From positions 124,001 through 188,000 of the forward strand of contig JBEKVI010000001.1 of NCBI GenBank assembly GCA_049514215.1: a DNA stretch of 64,000 nt, read 5' to 3'. Source of the DNA: BOG-994 sp049514215. Its GTDB lineage: Bacteria; Pseudomonadota; Gammaproteobacteria; Burkholderiales; Burkholderiaceae_D. The notes beneath the pieces are model-generated. The model had not been told where the DNA came from. It searched no databases and saw only the letters and a list, made by a program, of their open reading frames with translations. Shown piece by piece: positions 46,397 through 55,641 of the stretch. Position 1 is the first letter of the stretch, and each line of letters begins with the position of its first letter. A program made the position numbers and the translations under genes.

Positions 46397-47857
46397 TCAG
46401 CCGGCGAGCTTTTTACGCAGCAGGTCATTGAGCTGTTGCGGATTGGCCTTGCCTTGCATCGCCTTCATTACCTGACCGACAAAAAATCCGAACAACTTGT
46501 CCTTGCCGGAGCGGTAGTCGGCCAGCTGCGCGGGGTGCGAGTGCAGGATGTCGTCGATGATTTTCTCGATCGCACCTGTGTCGGAGATCTGCTTGAGTCC
46601 TTTCTCGAGGATGATCTGGTCGGCCGCGTGTTCATCCGTGAGCGCTTTTTCCCAGAGCATCTCGAAGACGTCCTTGGCGATCTTCCCGCTGATAGTGCCA
46701 TCGAGGATGCGGGCCAACAGGTTCGCCAGTTGCGGCGCCGAGACCGGGGACGCTTCTATTTCCAGGGCGTCGCGCCGAAGGTGGGACGCAACATCCCCCA
46801 TGATCCAGTTCACGACGAGTTTCGAATGCTCCGCGCCCAGTTTCCGGACCGCTGTCTCAAAGAAAGTCGCCGTGGCCCGGCTGGCCGTCACCGCGTGCGC
46901 ATCGTATTCCGAAAGGGCATACGCTTGCGCAAAGCGGGTGCGCGTGGCCGACGGCAGCTCCGGCATCGATTGGCGAACCTGCTCTACCCAGCTTGCCGAG
47001 ACGCGCAGCGCCGGCAGATCCGGGTCGGGGAAGTAACGGTAGTCATCCGCATCCTCCTTGCTTCGCATGGGTCGTGTCTCGTTGCGATCCGGGTCGTAAA
47101 GGCGCGTTTCCTGACGAATGCGACCCCCGTCCTCCCGGATCTCGATGTGGCGTTGGACTTCGTAGTCGATCGCCTGCTGGAGAAAACGGAAGGAATTGAG
47201 GTTCTTGATTTCGCAGCGCGTACCCAGCTGCGTCTCGCCAGCCGGACGCACCGAGACATTGGCATCACAGCGAAAAGAGCCCTCTTGCATGTTCCCGTCA
47301 CAGATCCCGAGCCATACAACCAAAGCGTGCAAGGCCCGGGCGTAAGCCACCGCCTCGGCTGAAGAGCGAAGATCGGGCTCGGAGACGATCTCGAGCAGGG
47401 GCGTTCCCGCGCGATTCAAGTCGATCCCGCTCATCCCCGCGAAGTCCTGGTGGAGACTTTTTCCGGCATCTTCTTCGAGGTGCGCGCGCGTAATGCGCAC
47501 GATCTTGGAGAACACCCTGCCGTCCTCCTCAACCATGAACGAGAGCGTGCCCCCTTGAACGATGGGGCGCTCGAATTGGCTGATCTGGTAACCCTTCGGC
47601 AGGTCCGGGTAGAAGTAGTTCTTCCGTGCGAACACCGACACAGGAGCAATGGTCGCTCCGATGGCAAGTCCCAAGCGGATGGCCCGCTCGACGGCGCCAC
47701 GGTTGAGCACAGGCAGCGTGCCGGGCAAAGCCAGATCGATCGGCGAGGCTTGGGTGTTCGGTTCCGCCCCGAAGCGCGTGGACGTTCCGCTAAAGATTTT
47801 CGATACGGTCGAGAGCTGGGTATGGGTCTCCAGACCGACGACGACTTCCCACTTCAT
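46397..47857 (-). CDS. gatB: Asp-tRNA(Asn)/Glu-tRNA(Gln) amidotransferase subunit B
   Basis: A 486-residue GatB of normal length. It opens MKWEVVVGLETHTQLSTVSKIFSG and contains NRAGTPLLEIVSEPDLRS, EGSFRCDANVSVRP and the C-terminal YqeY-like helical part (FFVGQVMKAMQGKANPQQLNDLLRKKL). With GatA and GatC it amidates misacylated Glu-tRNA(Gln) or Asp-tRNA(Asn). Its start overlaps the gatA stop by four bases. Confidence 0.97.
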   Translation of the reverse strand: MKWEVVVGLETHTQLSTVSKIFSGTSTRFGAEPNTQASPIDLALPGTLPVLNRGAVERAIRLGLAIGATIAPVSVFARKNYFYPDLPKGYQISQFERPIVQGGTLSFMVEEDGRVFSKIVRITRAHLEEDAGKSLHQDFAGMSGIDLNRAGTPLLEIVSEPDLRSSAEAVAYARALHALVVWLGICDGNMQEGSFRCDANVSVRPAGETQLGTRCEIKNLNSFRFLQQAIDYEVQRHIEIREDGGRIRQETRLYDPDRNETRPMRSKEDADDYRYFPDPDLPALRVSASWVEQVRQSMPELPSATRTRFAQAYALSEYDAHAVTASRATATFFETAVRKLGAEHSKLVVNWIMGDVASHLRRDALEIEASPVSAPQLANLLARILDGTISGKIAKDVFEMLWEKALTDEHAADQIILEKGLKQISDTGAIEKIIDDILHSHPAQLADYRSGKDKLFGFFVGQVMKAMQGKANPQQLNDLLRKKLAG

Positions 47858-49356
47858 CGCTTGGTCTCGCTATCAGAGGCGGGGTCGACCCGAGGCCCGT
47901 TGTGCGGTGAGCGCAGGTGCCAATCTGTCGCTTTTTGGAACTGATGCGCCGCACCCAGGAGTCGCGCCTCGTCGAAATAATTGGCGATCAGCTGCAGACC
48001 GATGGGTCGCTGCTGCGCGCCGAATCCGCAAGGCACGGATAGCCCGGGCAGACCCGCCAGACTGACCGACAAGGTAAAGATGTCGGCAAGGTAGTTCGCA
48101 ACCGGATCATCGGTCTTCTCGCCGATGTCCCAGGCCACGGTCGGCGCGACCGGCGTCGCAATGACGTCGCAATCACGAAACGCAGACCGGAAATCCTCCG
48201 CGATCAGTCGGCGGATCTTTTGAGCCTGCACGTAATAGGCGTCGTAATAGCCGTGAGAAAGCACATAGGTTCCGACCAGGATGCGTCGCTTGACCTCCCA
48301 GCCGAAGCCCTCGGCGCGCGTGCGCTCGTACATTTCGAGCAGGTCGCCATAGTGCTGTGCCCGGTGGCCGTATCGCGCGCCATCAAAGCGGGACAGATTG
48401 GAAGAGGCCTCCGCGGGCGCGATGACGTAATAAGCCGGAATCGACAACTCGGTTCGGGGCAGCGAAATGTCCACCAGCCGTGCACCGAGTCGCTCGTACT
48501 GCGCCAGGGCCGCCTGCACCGCGTGCGCAACGTCGGTGTGAACGCCCTCGCCGAAGTATTCCCGGGGCAGGCCAATGCGCAGGCCGTCGATGGGTCGCAA
48601 AAACTCGCGACCGAAGTCCTCACGCACCCGTTCTACACTCGTGGAGTCGCGCTCATCGAACCCCGCCATGTGATTCAGAACCAAAGCACAATCGGCCGCC
48701 GACTTAGCCAGTACGCCGCCCTGATCCAGACTGGACGCGAAGGCGATCATGCCCCAGCGCGAGACGCGACCATAGGTCGGCTTGATGCCGGTGACCCCGC
48801 ACATCGAAGCCGGTTGCCTGATCGAGCCCCCGGTGTCGGTGCCGGTGGCCGCGGGAGCAAGCCGGGCCGCGACCAGCGCGGCGGAGCCTCCCGATGTACC
48901 GCCGGAGATCGCGCGCCGGTCCCACGGATTTTTCACGGGACCGAAGAACGAGTTCTCATTCGAGGAGCCCATGGCGAATTCGTCGCAATTTGCCTTGCCG
49001 ATCGTGACCATCCCCGCGCCAGGGGACTGGATGCCTAGCCGTTGGACGACCGTTGCGTCAAAAGGGCTGCGATAGTTCTCGAGCATTCGCGATCCCGCAG
49101 TGGACCTGAATTCGCGCGTGGTGAAAATGTCCTTGTGGGCAATCGGGATGCCCGTCAAGGGTGTCGCGTCACCCGATGCAATGCGCGCATCGGCCGCGTG
49201 CGCCTGGGCCAGGGAGACTTCGGCATCCACGCTGATGAAGGCATTTAAGTCCGCCTGCTCTTCGATGCGGTCCAAAAAGAGCTGGGTCAGCTCGACGCTG
49301 GAGATCTTTCGCGATCGGAGGGCTTGCGCGATCGCTTCGAGAGAATCGTTATGCAT
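47854..49356 (-). CDS. gatA: Asp-tRNA(Asn)/Glu-tRNA(Gln) amidotransferase subunit A
   Basis: A 500-residue amidase-signature enzyme. The Ser-cisSer-Lys triad lies in PIAHKDIFTT (Lys), GGTSGGSAALVAARLAP (cis-Ser) and GTDTGGSIRQPASMCGV (nucleophile Ser). It releases ammonia from glutamine for transfer in GatB. Between gatC and gatB, 46 bases after gatC. Confidence 0.97.
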   Translation of the reverse strand: MHNDSLEAIAQALRSRKISSVELTQLFLDRIEEQADLNAFISVDAEVSLAQAHAADARIASGDATPLTGIPIAHKDIFTTREFRSTAGSRMLENYRSPFDATVVQRLGIQSPGAGMVTIGKANCDEFAMGSSNENSFFGPVKNPWDRRAISGGTSGGSAALVAARLAPAATGTDTGGSIRQPASMCGVTGIKPTYGRVSRWGMIAFASSLDQGGVLAKSAADCALVLNHMAGFDERDSTSVERVREDFGREFLRPIDGLRIGLPREYFGEGVHTDVAHAVQAALAQYERLGARLVDISLPRTELSIPAYYVIAPAEASSNLSRFDGARYGHRAQHYGDLLEMYERTRAEGFGWEVKRRILVGTYVLSHGYYDAYYVQAQKIRRLIAEDFRSAFRDCDVIATPVAPTVAWDIGEKTDDPVANYLADIFTLSVSLAGLPGLSVPCGFGAQQRPIGLQLIANYFDEARLLGAAHQFQKATDWHLRSPHNGPRVDPASDSETKR

Positions 49357-49402
49357 GCGATTTACCGGCCATCCCGAACACAGAGCACGTTGGCCTGGAG
49401 TC

Positions 49403-49702
49403 TCATTCGATCACCTTGGGCACCAGATAGAGTCCATCGCGGACTGCGGGCGCTTGCGACTGGTAGGTCTCACGGTCGTTCACTTCGGTCACGACGTCCT
49501 CGCGCAAGCGTAGCGCGACCTCTTCAATCATCTCCATGGGCGTTGCCAGGGGCTCGACGGTAGCGGTTGGTATCGATTGCATCTTTTCGATCAAGGCGAA
49601 GATGCTATTGAGCTGCGCCAGAGTCGCTGCGGCCTCGGCAGCACCCAGTTCAATTCGCGCAAGGCGCGCGATGCCTTGCACATCGGAGAGTTTGAGGGAC
49701 AT
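49403..49702 (-). CDS. gatC: Asp-tRNA(Asn)/Glu-tRNA(Gln) amidotransferase subunit C
   Basis: A 99-residue GatC: MSLKLSDVQGIARLARIELG at the start, LAQLNSIFALIEKMQSI in the middle and APAVRDGLYLVPKVIE at the end. It stabilises the GatA-GatB complex. First gene of gatCAB, diverging from mreB across a 283-base region. Confidence 0.95.
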   Translation of the reverse strand: MSLKLSDVQGIARLARIELGAAEAAATLAQLNSIFALIEKMQSIPTATVEPLATPMEMIEEVALRLREDVVTEVNDRETYQSQAPAVRDGLYLVPKVIE

Positions 49703-49985
49703 CGTGCCTTAACGTATCGTTTGTTGCGACCTGTGAAACTCAGCTCGATTCCGGGTTCGTGGTGTCGCGGTGGCAAACCGGGTCAATGCAAAACTAGGGG
49801 TCGCACGCACAGGCCCAAATTGGGGCTTCCCCGACAAATCGGCCTAGAATTATAAGGTATCATCCCCCTTTTTAGCGGCTTCCCCCGCGAACCGGCTGGG
49901 TGATACAGCAACCCGGGAGCGGGTCACAACCCGCTCGGAGATACGGTCAGGGTGTCGCTGCGCGCAAAGCCCGGCGGAAACAAGA
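49703..49985 (+). promoter_or_regulatory. Divergent gatC / mreB promoter region
   Basis: The 283-base region contains an AT-rich stretch, TAGAATTATAAGGTAT (49845-49860), which probably includes the mreB -10. TTGGGG at 49820-49825 could be its -35, although the 19-base spacing to TAGAAT is long. A perfect hairpin at 49917-49936 lies in the predicted mreB leader. No small gene is evident. Confidence 0.5.
49917..49936 (+). repeat. Perfect hairpin in the mreB leader
   Basis: GAGCGGGT and ACCCGCTC pair over eight bases around a CACA loop. It lies 49 bases before the mreB ATG and has no T tract, so it is not a standard terminator. It may stabilise the transcript or regulate it. Confidence 0.6.
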
Positions 49986-51029
49986 ATGTTTGGATTTCTG
50001 AGAAGTTATTTTTCCAACGATCTCGCGATCGATTTGGGCACGGCCAATACGCTGATCTACGTCCGGGGCAAAGGCATCGTCCTCGATGAACCCTCGGTGG
50101 TTGCCATCCGGCAGGAAGGCGGACCCAACGGGAAGAAGACGATCCAGGCAGTGGGAAAAGAGGCCAAGGCGATGTTGGGCAAGGTCCCCGGAAACATCGA
50201 AGCGATCCGGCCCATGAAGGATGGCGTCATCGCGGACTTCACGGTGACCGAACAGATGCTCAAGCAGTTCATCAAGATGGTCCACGAGTCGCGGCTGTTT
50301 TCGCCTTCTCCGCGAATCATCATTTGTGTACCCTGCGGATCGACCCAGGTCGAGCGCCGGGCCATCCGGGAATCAGCCCTGGGTGCGGGAGCTTCGCAGG
50401 TCTACCTGATCGAAGAACCCATGGCCGCGGCCATCGGCGCGGGCCTGCCGGTTGCCGAGGCGACCGGATCGATGGTGGTCGATATTGGAGGAGGCACGAC
50501 TGAGGTGGGCGTCATCTCCCTTGGAGGCATGGTCTACAAGGGAAGCGTGCGAGTGGGAGGAGACAAGTTCGACGAGGCGATCATCAACTACATTCGACGC
50601 AATTATGGGATGTTAATTGGTGAGCCGACAGCCGAATCGATCAAAAAGGAGATCGGCTCCGCCTTTCCGGGCTCCGAGGTCAAGGAGATGGAGGTCAAGG
50701 GCCGCAATCTCTCAGAGGGCGTGCCACGCTCGTTTACGATCTCGTCAAACGAGATCCTCGAAGCCCTGACCGATCCCCTGAATAACATTGTCTCGGCCGT
50801 AAAAAGCGCTCTTGAGCAGACCCCTCCCGAACTGGGGGCCGACATCGCTGAAAAGGGCATGATGCTCACGGGCGGTGGGGCGTTGTTGCGCGATCTGGAC
50901 AGGCTCTTGATGGAAGAGACTGGACTTCCCGTGATCGTTGCAGAAGATCCTTTGACTTGCGTGGTCCGGGGTTCTGGGCTTGCGCTCGAACGCATGGACA
51001 AGCTGGGCAGCATCTTCACTTCGGAGTGA
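49986..51029 (+). CDS. mreB: Rod-shape-determining actin homologue MreB
   Basis: A 347-residue MreB: SNDLAIDLGTANTLIYVRGKGIV (phosphate 1 loop), IEEPMAAAIGAGLPV, VVDIGGGTTEVGVISLGG (phosphate 2) and MLTGGGALLRDLDRLL. The short N-terminal MFGFLRSYF helix serves as membrane anchor. It guides lateral cell-wall synthesis in rod cells. First gene of the mreBCD-mrdA-rodA cluster. Confidence 0.98.
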   Translation: MFGFLRSYFSNDLAIDLGTANTLIYVRGKGIVLDEPSVVAIRQEGGPNGKKTIQAVGKEAKAMLGKVPGNIEAIRPMKDGVIADFTVTEQMLKQFIKMVHESRLFSPSPRIIICVPCGSTQVERRAIRESALGAGASQVYLIEEPMAAAIGAGLPVAEATGSMVVDIGGGTTEVGVISLGGMVYKGSVRVGGDKFDEAIINYIRRNYGMLIGEPTAESIKKEIGSAFPGSEVKEMEVKGRNLSEGVPRSFTISSNEILEALTDPLNNIVSAVKSALEQTPPELGADIAEKGMMLTGGGALLRDLDRLLMEETGLPVIVAEDPLTCVVRGSGLALERMDKLGSIFTSE

Positions 51030-51135
51030 GTGCGAGTGGTAAGGCGTTCAGCGAGACGCGTTGAGCGCAAGCAGGTCCGGTGCTTGAGTTGTATTGCGTG
51101 CTTGCTGGCTCTTCGTGGCTCCGCGAGGCTCGCCC

Positions 51136-52035
51136 ATGGAATATAGCCCGCCCCCATTCTTCAAACAGGGCCCTTCGGCTCGCGCGCGGCTGATCTTCTT
51201 CTCCGTGTTTGCCATCACCCTGCTCGTCGCCGATGCGAGGTTTAACGCGCTTTCGACCATCCGCAGGATCCTCGGCGCGACGCTTTATCCCATCCAGCGA
51301 GGGGTGCTGCTGCCCGGCGACTGGCTTGCCGATGCGAGCCGCTATTTCACCTCAACCGAAAAGCTTGAAGAGGAAAACGCCGGTCTCGTGCGGGAGAAGA
51401 CGCAGCTTGCGCAAAATGGCCTGCTTTCACAAGAACTCCTCGCCGAGAACACCCAGCTGCGTAAGCTCCTGGGTGCGCGCGCGCGTCAGCAGAGCAAGTC
51501 GATTTCCACCGAAATTCTCTACGACGCCCGGGATCCCTCATCGCGACGGGTCGTGATCGATCGAGGCTCCGGCGATGGGATCACCCCGGGACTGCCCGTC
51601 ATCGACGATTCCGGCGTGGTGGGCCAGGTCACGCGCGTGTTTCCTCTTCTGTCGGAAGTGACCCTCTTGACGGACAAAAGTCAGGTCATACCCGTACAGA
51701 ACCTGCGATCGGGGCTGCGATCGGTCGCCACCGGAGGCAGCGAAGGAGGCCTCTTGAATCTGCGATTCATGGCCGCGAATGCGGATGTCAAAATAGGGGA
51801 TACGCTCGTGACCTCGGGCATTGACGGTGTTTACCCGGCCGGATTGCCCGTGGCACGTATCGTCCAGATCGAGCACGGAGCGGCATTCGCTTTTGCGACG
51901 ATTCTTTGTGAGCCCATCGGGGGCGTCGATCGCAATCGCTACCTTCTGGTCTTGCTTCCCGAGCCGCTTCCCGAGGCGCCACCGCCGCCGGAACCGACCC
52001 CCGAACAACGTCACATCAGAAGGCCGGCACACTGA
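51136..52035 (+). CDS. mreC: Rod-shape-determining protein MreC
   Basis: About 299 residues from ATG 51136: one membrane helix (about 17-34), a coiled coil (about 70-100, EKLEEENAGLVREKTQLAQN), and the double beta-barrel domain with DPSSRRVVIDRGSGDGITPGLPV and GDTLVTSGIDGVYPAGLPVARI. The last 25 residues are Pro-rich (PEAPPPPEPTPEQ). It links MreB to penicillin-binding protein 2. It overlaps mreD by one base. Confidence 0.95.
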   Translation: MEYSPPPFFKQGPSARARLIFFSVFAITLLVADARFNALSTIRRILGATLYPIQRGVLLPGDWLADASRYFTSTEKLEEENAGLVREKTQLAQNGLLSQELLAENTQLRKLLGARARQQSKSISTEILYDARDPSSRRVVIDRGSGDGITPGLPVIDDSGVVGQVTRVFPLLSEVTLLTDKSQVIPVQNLRSGLRSVATGGSEGGLLNLRFMAANADVKIGDTLVTSGIDGVYPAGLPVARIVQIEHGAAFAFATILCEPIGGVDRNRYLLVLLPEPLPEAPPPPEPTPEQRHIRRPAH

Positions 52036-52547
52036 TGCAAAACCCGCAGTACATCCTTCGCCCCGTCAGTCCGCCTTTTATCGCGTTCTCGCTGGCTTGG
52101 GCGCTGATTCTCAATTTCCTGCCTTGGGGGCACATCTACTGGATCCCCGATTTTGTGGCGCTGACTCTGGTCTTCTGGAGCATTCACCAGCCGCGTAAGG
52201 TCGGGATCGGTGTGGCTTTCGCGATGGGGCTTCTCATGGACGTCGATGATGCGACACTGTTGGGCCAGCACGCGCTTGCCTATACGCTTTTGTCCTATGG
52301 GGCCATCATGCTGCATCGGCGCATCCTCTGGTTTGGAACGCTGGCCCAGACCATCCATGTGCTGCCTCTTTTCCTCGTGGCCCAGGTGGCGACCTTCGTG
52401 GTGCGCTTTCTGGTCGAGGGGACCTATCCCGATTGGACCAGTCCGCTGGAGAGCTTCGTGACTGCCGCACTTTGGCCCATCGCCACGTGGCTGTTGCTCG
52501 CACCGCAGCGGCGTCCGCTGGATCGCGATGAGAATCGGCCTATTTAA
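52035..52547 (+). CDS. mreD: Rod-shape-determining protein MreD
   Basis: A 170-residue inner-membrane protein with about five helices. PVSPPFIAFSLAWALILNFLP at the start and VGIGVAFAMGLLMDVDDATLLGQHALAYTLLSY in the middle are MreD features. Works with MreB and MreC; ATG overlaps the mreC stop. Confidence 0.93.
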   Translation: MQNPQYILRPVSPPFIAFSLAWALILNFLPWGHIYWIPDFVALTLVFWSIHQPRKVGIGVAFAMGLLMDVDDATLLGQHALAYTLLSYGAIMLHRRILWFGTLAQTIHVLPLFLVAQVATFVVRFLVEGTYPDWTSPLESFVTAALWPIATWLLLAPQRRPLDRDENRPI

Positions 52548-52568
52548 CGGCCTCGGAGATCCAAGAAG

Positions 52569-54485
52569 ATGACCGAGTTCAAGGACACCGAGCGTGAGTT
52601 GCGTCTCTTTAGGCTGAGATTGGCCGCCGCAGTCTCTTTCGTGCTCGTCGGTTTCGCCCTCCTTGCGGGACGGCTCGTCGATCTTCAGGTCGTGCGCCAC
52701 TCGGAATTCGCCGCGCAGGCCGAGGAAAACCGCATCTCCGTCGTGCCCATACCCCCCAACCGTGGCTTGATCCTCGATCGAAATGGCGTGGTTCTCGCGC
52801 GCAACTATTCGGCCTATACACTTGAGATCACTCCGGCCAGAGTCACGGATTTGGACGCGACCATCGACGCGCTCTCCGAGGTGATCGAGATCCAACCACG
52901 AGACCGCAAGCGATTTCGAAAGGTTTTGGAGGAATCAAAAGGCCTCGAGAGCGTGCCGATTCGCACCCGGCTAACGGACGAAGAAGTGGCCCGCTTTGCG
53001 GCGCAGCACTATCGTTTTCCCGGAGTGGAAATTCAGGCTCGTCTGTTTCGCCAGTACCCCTTGGGGGAACTGGCCGCGCACGTCATCGGATACATTGGCC
53101 GAAAGAGTCAGCGTGATATCGACGCCCTGGCTCAGCGGGAAGACGAGGAAGGTATTGATCTGCTGAGCAACTATCAGGGCACCGACTACATCGGCAAGGA
53201 GGGCTTGGAAAAACGCTACGAGGAATACCTGCACGGAACTACCGGGTATGAGGAGGTCGAGGTCTCCGCCGGCGGACATGCGGTAAGAACCCTGTCGAGC
53301 ACTCCTGCCACAGCCGGAAACAATCTGATCTTGTCGCTCGATGTGGACTTGCAACAGGTGGCTGAAAAGGCCTTCGGCGACCGGCGTGGCGCGCTGGTCG
53401 CCATCGAGCCGGAGAGCGGCGATGTGCTCGCCTTCGTCTCCGAACCCGGTTTCGACCCCAATTTGTTTGTGGAAGGCATCGACAGTCAGAATTGGGACCT
53501 GTTGAACAATTCGCCCGATCGGCCCTTGATCAACCGGCCTTTGACGGGCGCCTATCCGCCCGGATCGACTTTCAAACCCTTTTTGGCACTCGACGCGCTC
53601 GAAACCGGGAAACGGACACCGCAGTGGGGCTTTAATGACCCCGGGTTTTTCATGTTCGCGGGCCATCGGTTTCGCGATGACAAGGAAGGGGGTCATGGCT
53701 ACGTTGACATGTACCGCTCCATTGTCGCGTCTTGCGATACCTACTACTACATGCTGGCCAACGATTTGGGGATCGATTCCATCGCGAGCTTCATGAAACC
53801 CTTCGGGTTCGGACAGATCACGGGAATCGACCTGGACGGCGAGCGCACCGGGGTCTTGCCCTCGCCGGAGTGGAAACGGCGCTTTTTCAAGGGAGCCGAG
53901 CAGCAGCGCTGGTATGCGGGCGACACCGTGAGCATCGGCATCGGCCAGGGCTACAACGCCTATACTCCCCTGCAGATGGCGCATGCGATCGCAACGCTCG
54001 CCAACGACGGAGTGGTGATGACCCCGCACTTGGTGAAAGCCATCGAAAACAGCAAGACGGGCGAACGGACGCTGACCATTCCCAAGGCGAGCTTTCGCAT
54101 CGCCTTGAAGCCTCAGAACCTGCAGACCATTCGCGATGCCCTCGTAGGTGTGAACAAGGAAGGCACGAGTGCGGCGGCATTTAAGGGGGCAGGCTATACC
54201 TCCGGTGGCAAGACGGGGACGGCGCAATTGTTTCAGGTCAAGGAAAACGAGAAATATCGGGAAGGGCACGTCGCTGAGCGCTTGCGCGATCACGCCTGGT
54301 TTATCGCCTATGCCCCGGCCGATCACCCGCGCATCGCTGTTGCAGTTCTCGTGGAGAACGGGGGGTTCGGTGCGCAAGCGGCAGCCCCAATCGCGCGCGA
54401 GGTGTTTGACTTTTACCTGTTAGGCAAGAAGCCGTCGGCAAACCAACCAGGAGCGGCACCGGAGATCGAGGTGCACGATGACTAG
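52569..54485 (+). CDS. mrdA: Penicillin-binding protein 2 (peptidoglycan transpeptidase)
   Basis: A 638-residue class B PBP. One membrane helix (about residues 16-38), a pedestal domain (about 55-230), then the transpeptidase domain with PPGSTFKPFLALDAL (SxxK), SCDTYYYMLAN (SxD, as in PBP2) and SGGKTGTAQLF (KTG). It makes crosslinks in the elongasome together with RodA. rodA overlaps its end by eight bases. Length is normal for the family. Confidence 0.97.
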   Translation: MTEFKDTERELRLFRLRLAAAVSFVLVGFALLAGRLVDLQVVRHSEFAAQAEENRISVVPIPPNRGLILDRNGVVLARNYSAYTLEITPARVTDLDATIDALSEVIEIQPRDRKRFRKVLEESKGLESVPIRTRLTDEEVARFAAQHYRFPGVEIQARLFRQYPLGELAAHVIGYIGRKSQRDIDALAQREDEEGIDLLSNYQGTDYIGKEGLEKRYEEYLHGTTGYEEVEVSAGGHAVRTLSSTPATAGNNLILSLDVDLQQVAEKAFGDRRGALVAIEPESGDVLAFVSEPGFDPNLFVEGIDSQNWDLLNNSPDRPLINRPLTGAYPPGSTFKPFLALDALETGKRTPQWGFNDPGFFMFAGHRFRDDKEGGHGYVDMYRSIVASCDTYYYMLANDLGIDSIASFMKPFGFGQITGIDLDGERTGVLPSPEWKRRFFKGAEQQRWYAGDTVSIGIGQGYNAYTPLQMAHAIATLANDGVVMTPHLVKAIENSKTGERTLTIPKASFRIALKPQNLQTIRDALVGVNKEGTSAAAFKGAGYTSGGKTGTAQLFQVKENEKYREGHVAERLRDHAWFIAYAPADHPRIAVAVLVENGGFGAQAAAPIAREVFDFYLLGKKPSANQPGAAPEIEVHDD

Positions 54486-55632
54486 CCGACCCTGGGCCGA
54501 GGAACTTTGGGCGCGCATGCGCCCCTATCTGCAAGTCTTCGACGGCCCCCTGCTGGGCGTTCTTGCCATCCTCGCCATTTTGAGCCTGGTGACCGTCTAT
54601 AGCGCGGGTTACGATTTTCCCGGGCGATTTGTCGGTCAGATCCGCAATCTCTGCGCGGCGTTTCTCATGATGTGGTTTCTAGCACACGTTCCTCCCCAGT
54701 CGCTGATGCGTTTTGCCGTGCCGATTTATACCGTCGGCGTAGGCCTGCTCGTGGCCGTTGCACTCTTTGGCACGGTGAAAAAGGGCGCCCGGCGCTGGCT
54801 GGATATCGGCGTTGTTATCCAACCTTCCGAGGTCATGAAAATCGGCATGCCGCTCATGCTGGCCTGGTACTTTCACAAGCACGAGACGCTGGTGCGTGGC
54901 CGTGACTTCCTCGCAGCCGCGGTACTGCTTGCCATCCCAGTTGGCCTTATCGCCAAGCAGCCCGACCTCGGGACGGCGATCCTGGTTTTGGCTGCGGGAA
55001 TCTATGTCATTTACTTCGCGGGTCTGTCCTGGAAACTGATCGCGCCGGTCATTCTCGCTCTGGCCTTGGGCGCTGGAAGTCTGATGTACTTTGGCGATCG
55101 CATCTGCGCGACCGATGTCGCCTGGCCGGGCATGCATGACTACCAAAAGCAGCGCATCTGTACCTTGTTGGATCCCACGACCGATCCGCTGGGGCGGGGC
55201 TTTCACACGATTCAGGCGGCGATCGCCGTGGGATCGGGGGGCGTGACCGGCAAGGGATATCTCCAGGGTACGCAAGCCCACCTGGAGTTCATTCCCGAGC
55301 GGACTACGGATTTCATCCTGGCCGTCTACTCCGAAGAATTCGGACTGGTGGGCAATCTCGTTTTGATCCTGCTGTATTTGGCCCTGGTCGGGCGCGGCCT
55401 CATGATTGCCCTCAATGCCCCGTCCTACTTCGCACGTCTTCTCGCCGGCGCGATCACACTGATGTTTTTCACGTATGCCTTCGTGAATATGGGCATGGTC
55501 TCGGGCCTTCTGCCTGTTGTTGGCGTGCCCCTGCCCTTCATGAGCTACGGAGGCACGGCGCTCGGTACCTTGGGCGTGGGCGCCGGCATCCTGATGAGCG
55601 TGCAGCGCCATCGCAAGCTGATTCAGACCTGA
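54478..55632 (+). CDS. rodA: Peptidoglycan glycosyltransferase RodA
   Basis: A 384-residue SEDS protein with about ten helices. PSEVMKIGMPLMLAWYF, QPDLGTAILVLAAGIY, FIPERTTDFILAVYSEEFG and MSYGGTALGTLGVGAG are the family's conserved blocks, including the catalytic Asp of the large loop. It polymerises lipid II during elongation, paired with MrdA. Confidence 0.97.
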   Translation: MTSRPWAEELWARMRPYLQVFDGPLLGVLAILAILSLVTVYSAGYDFPGRFVGQIRNLCAAFLMMWFLAHVPPQSLMRFAVPIYTVGVGLLVAVALFGTVKKGARRWLDIGVVIQPSEVMKIGMPLMLAWYFHKHETLVRGRDFLAAAVLLAIPVGLIAKQPDLGTAILVLAAGIYVIYFAGLSWKLIAPVILALALGAGSLMYFGDRICATDVAWPGMHDYQKQRICTLLDPTTDPLGRGFHTIQAAIAVGSGGVTGKGYLQGTQAHLEFIPERTTDFILAVYSEEFGLVGNLVLILLYLALVGRGLMIALNAPSYFARLLAGAITLMFFTYAFVNMGMVSGLLPVVGVPLPFMSYGGTALGTLGVGAGILMSVQRHRKLIQT

Positions 55633-55641
55633 GTTGCGAAT

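Noticed and set aside
52971..54377. A 468-codon minus-strand frame opposite mrdA
   Set aside because: It is the antisense of a conserved PBP2 gene in high-GC DNA, with no recognisable domain.
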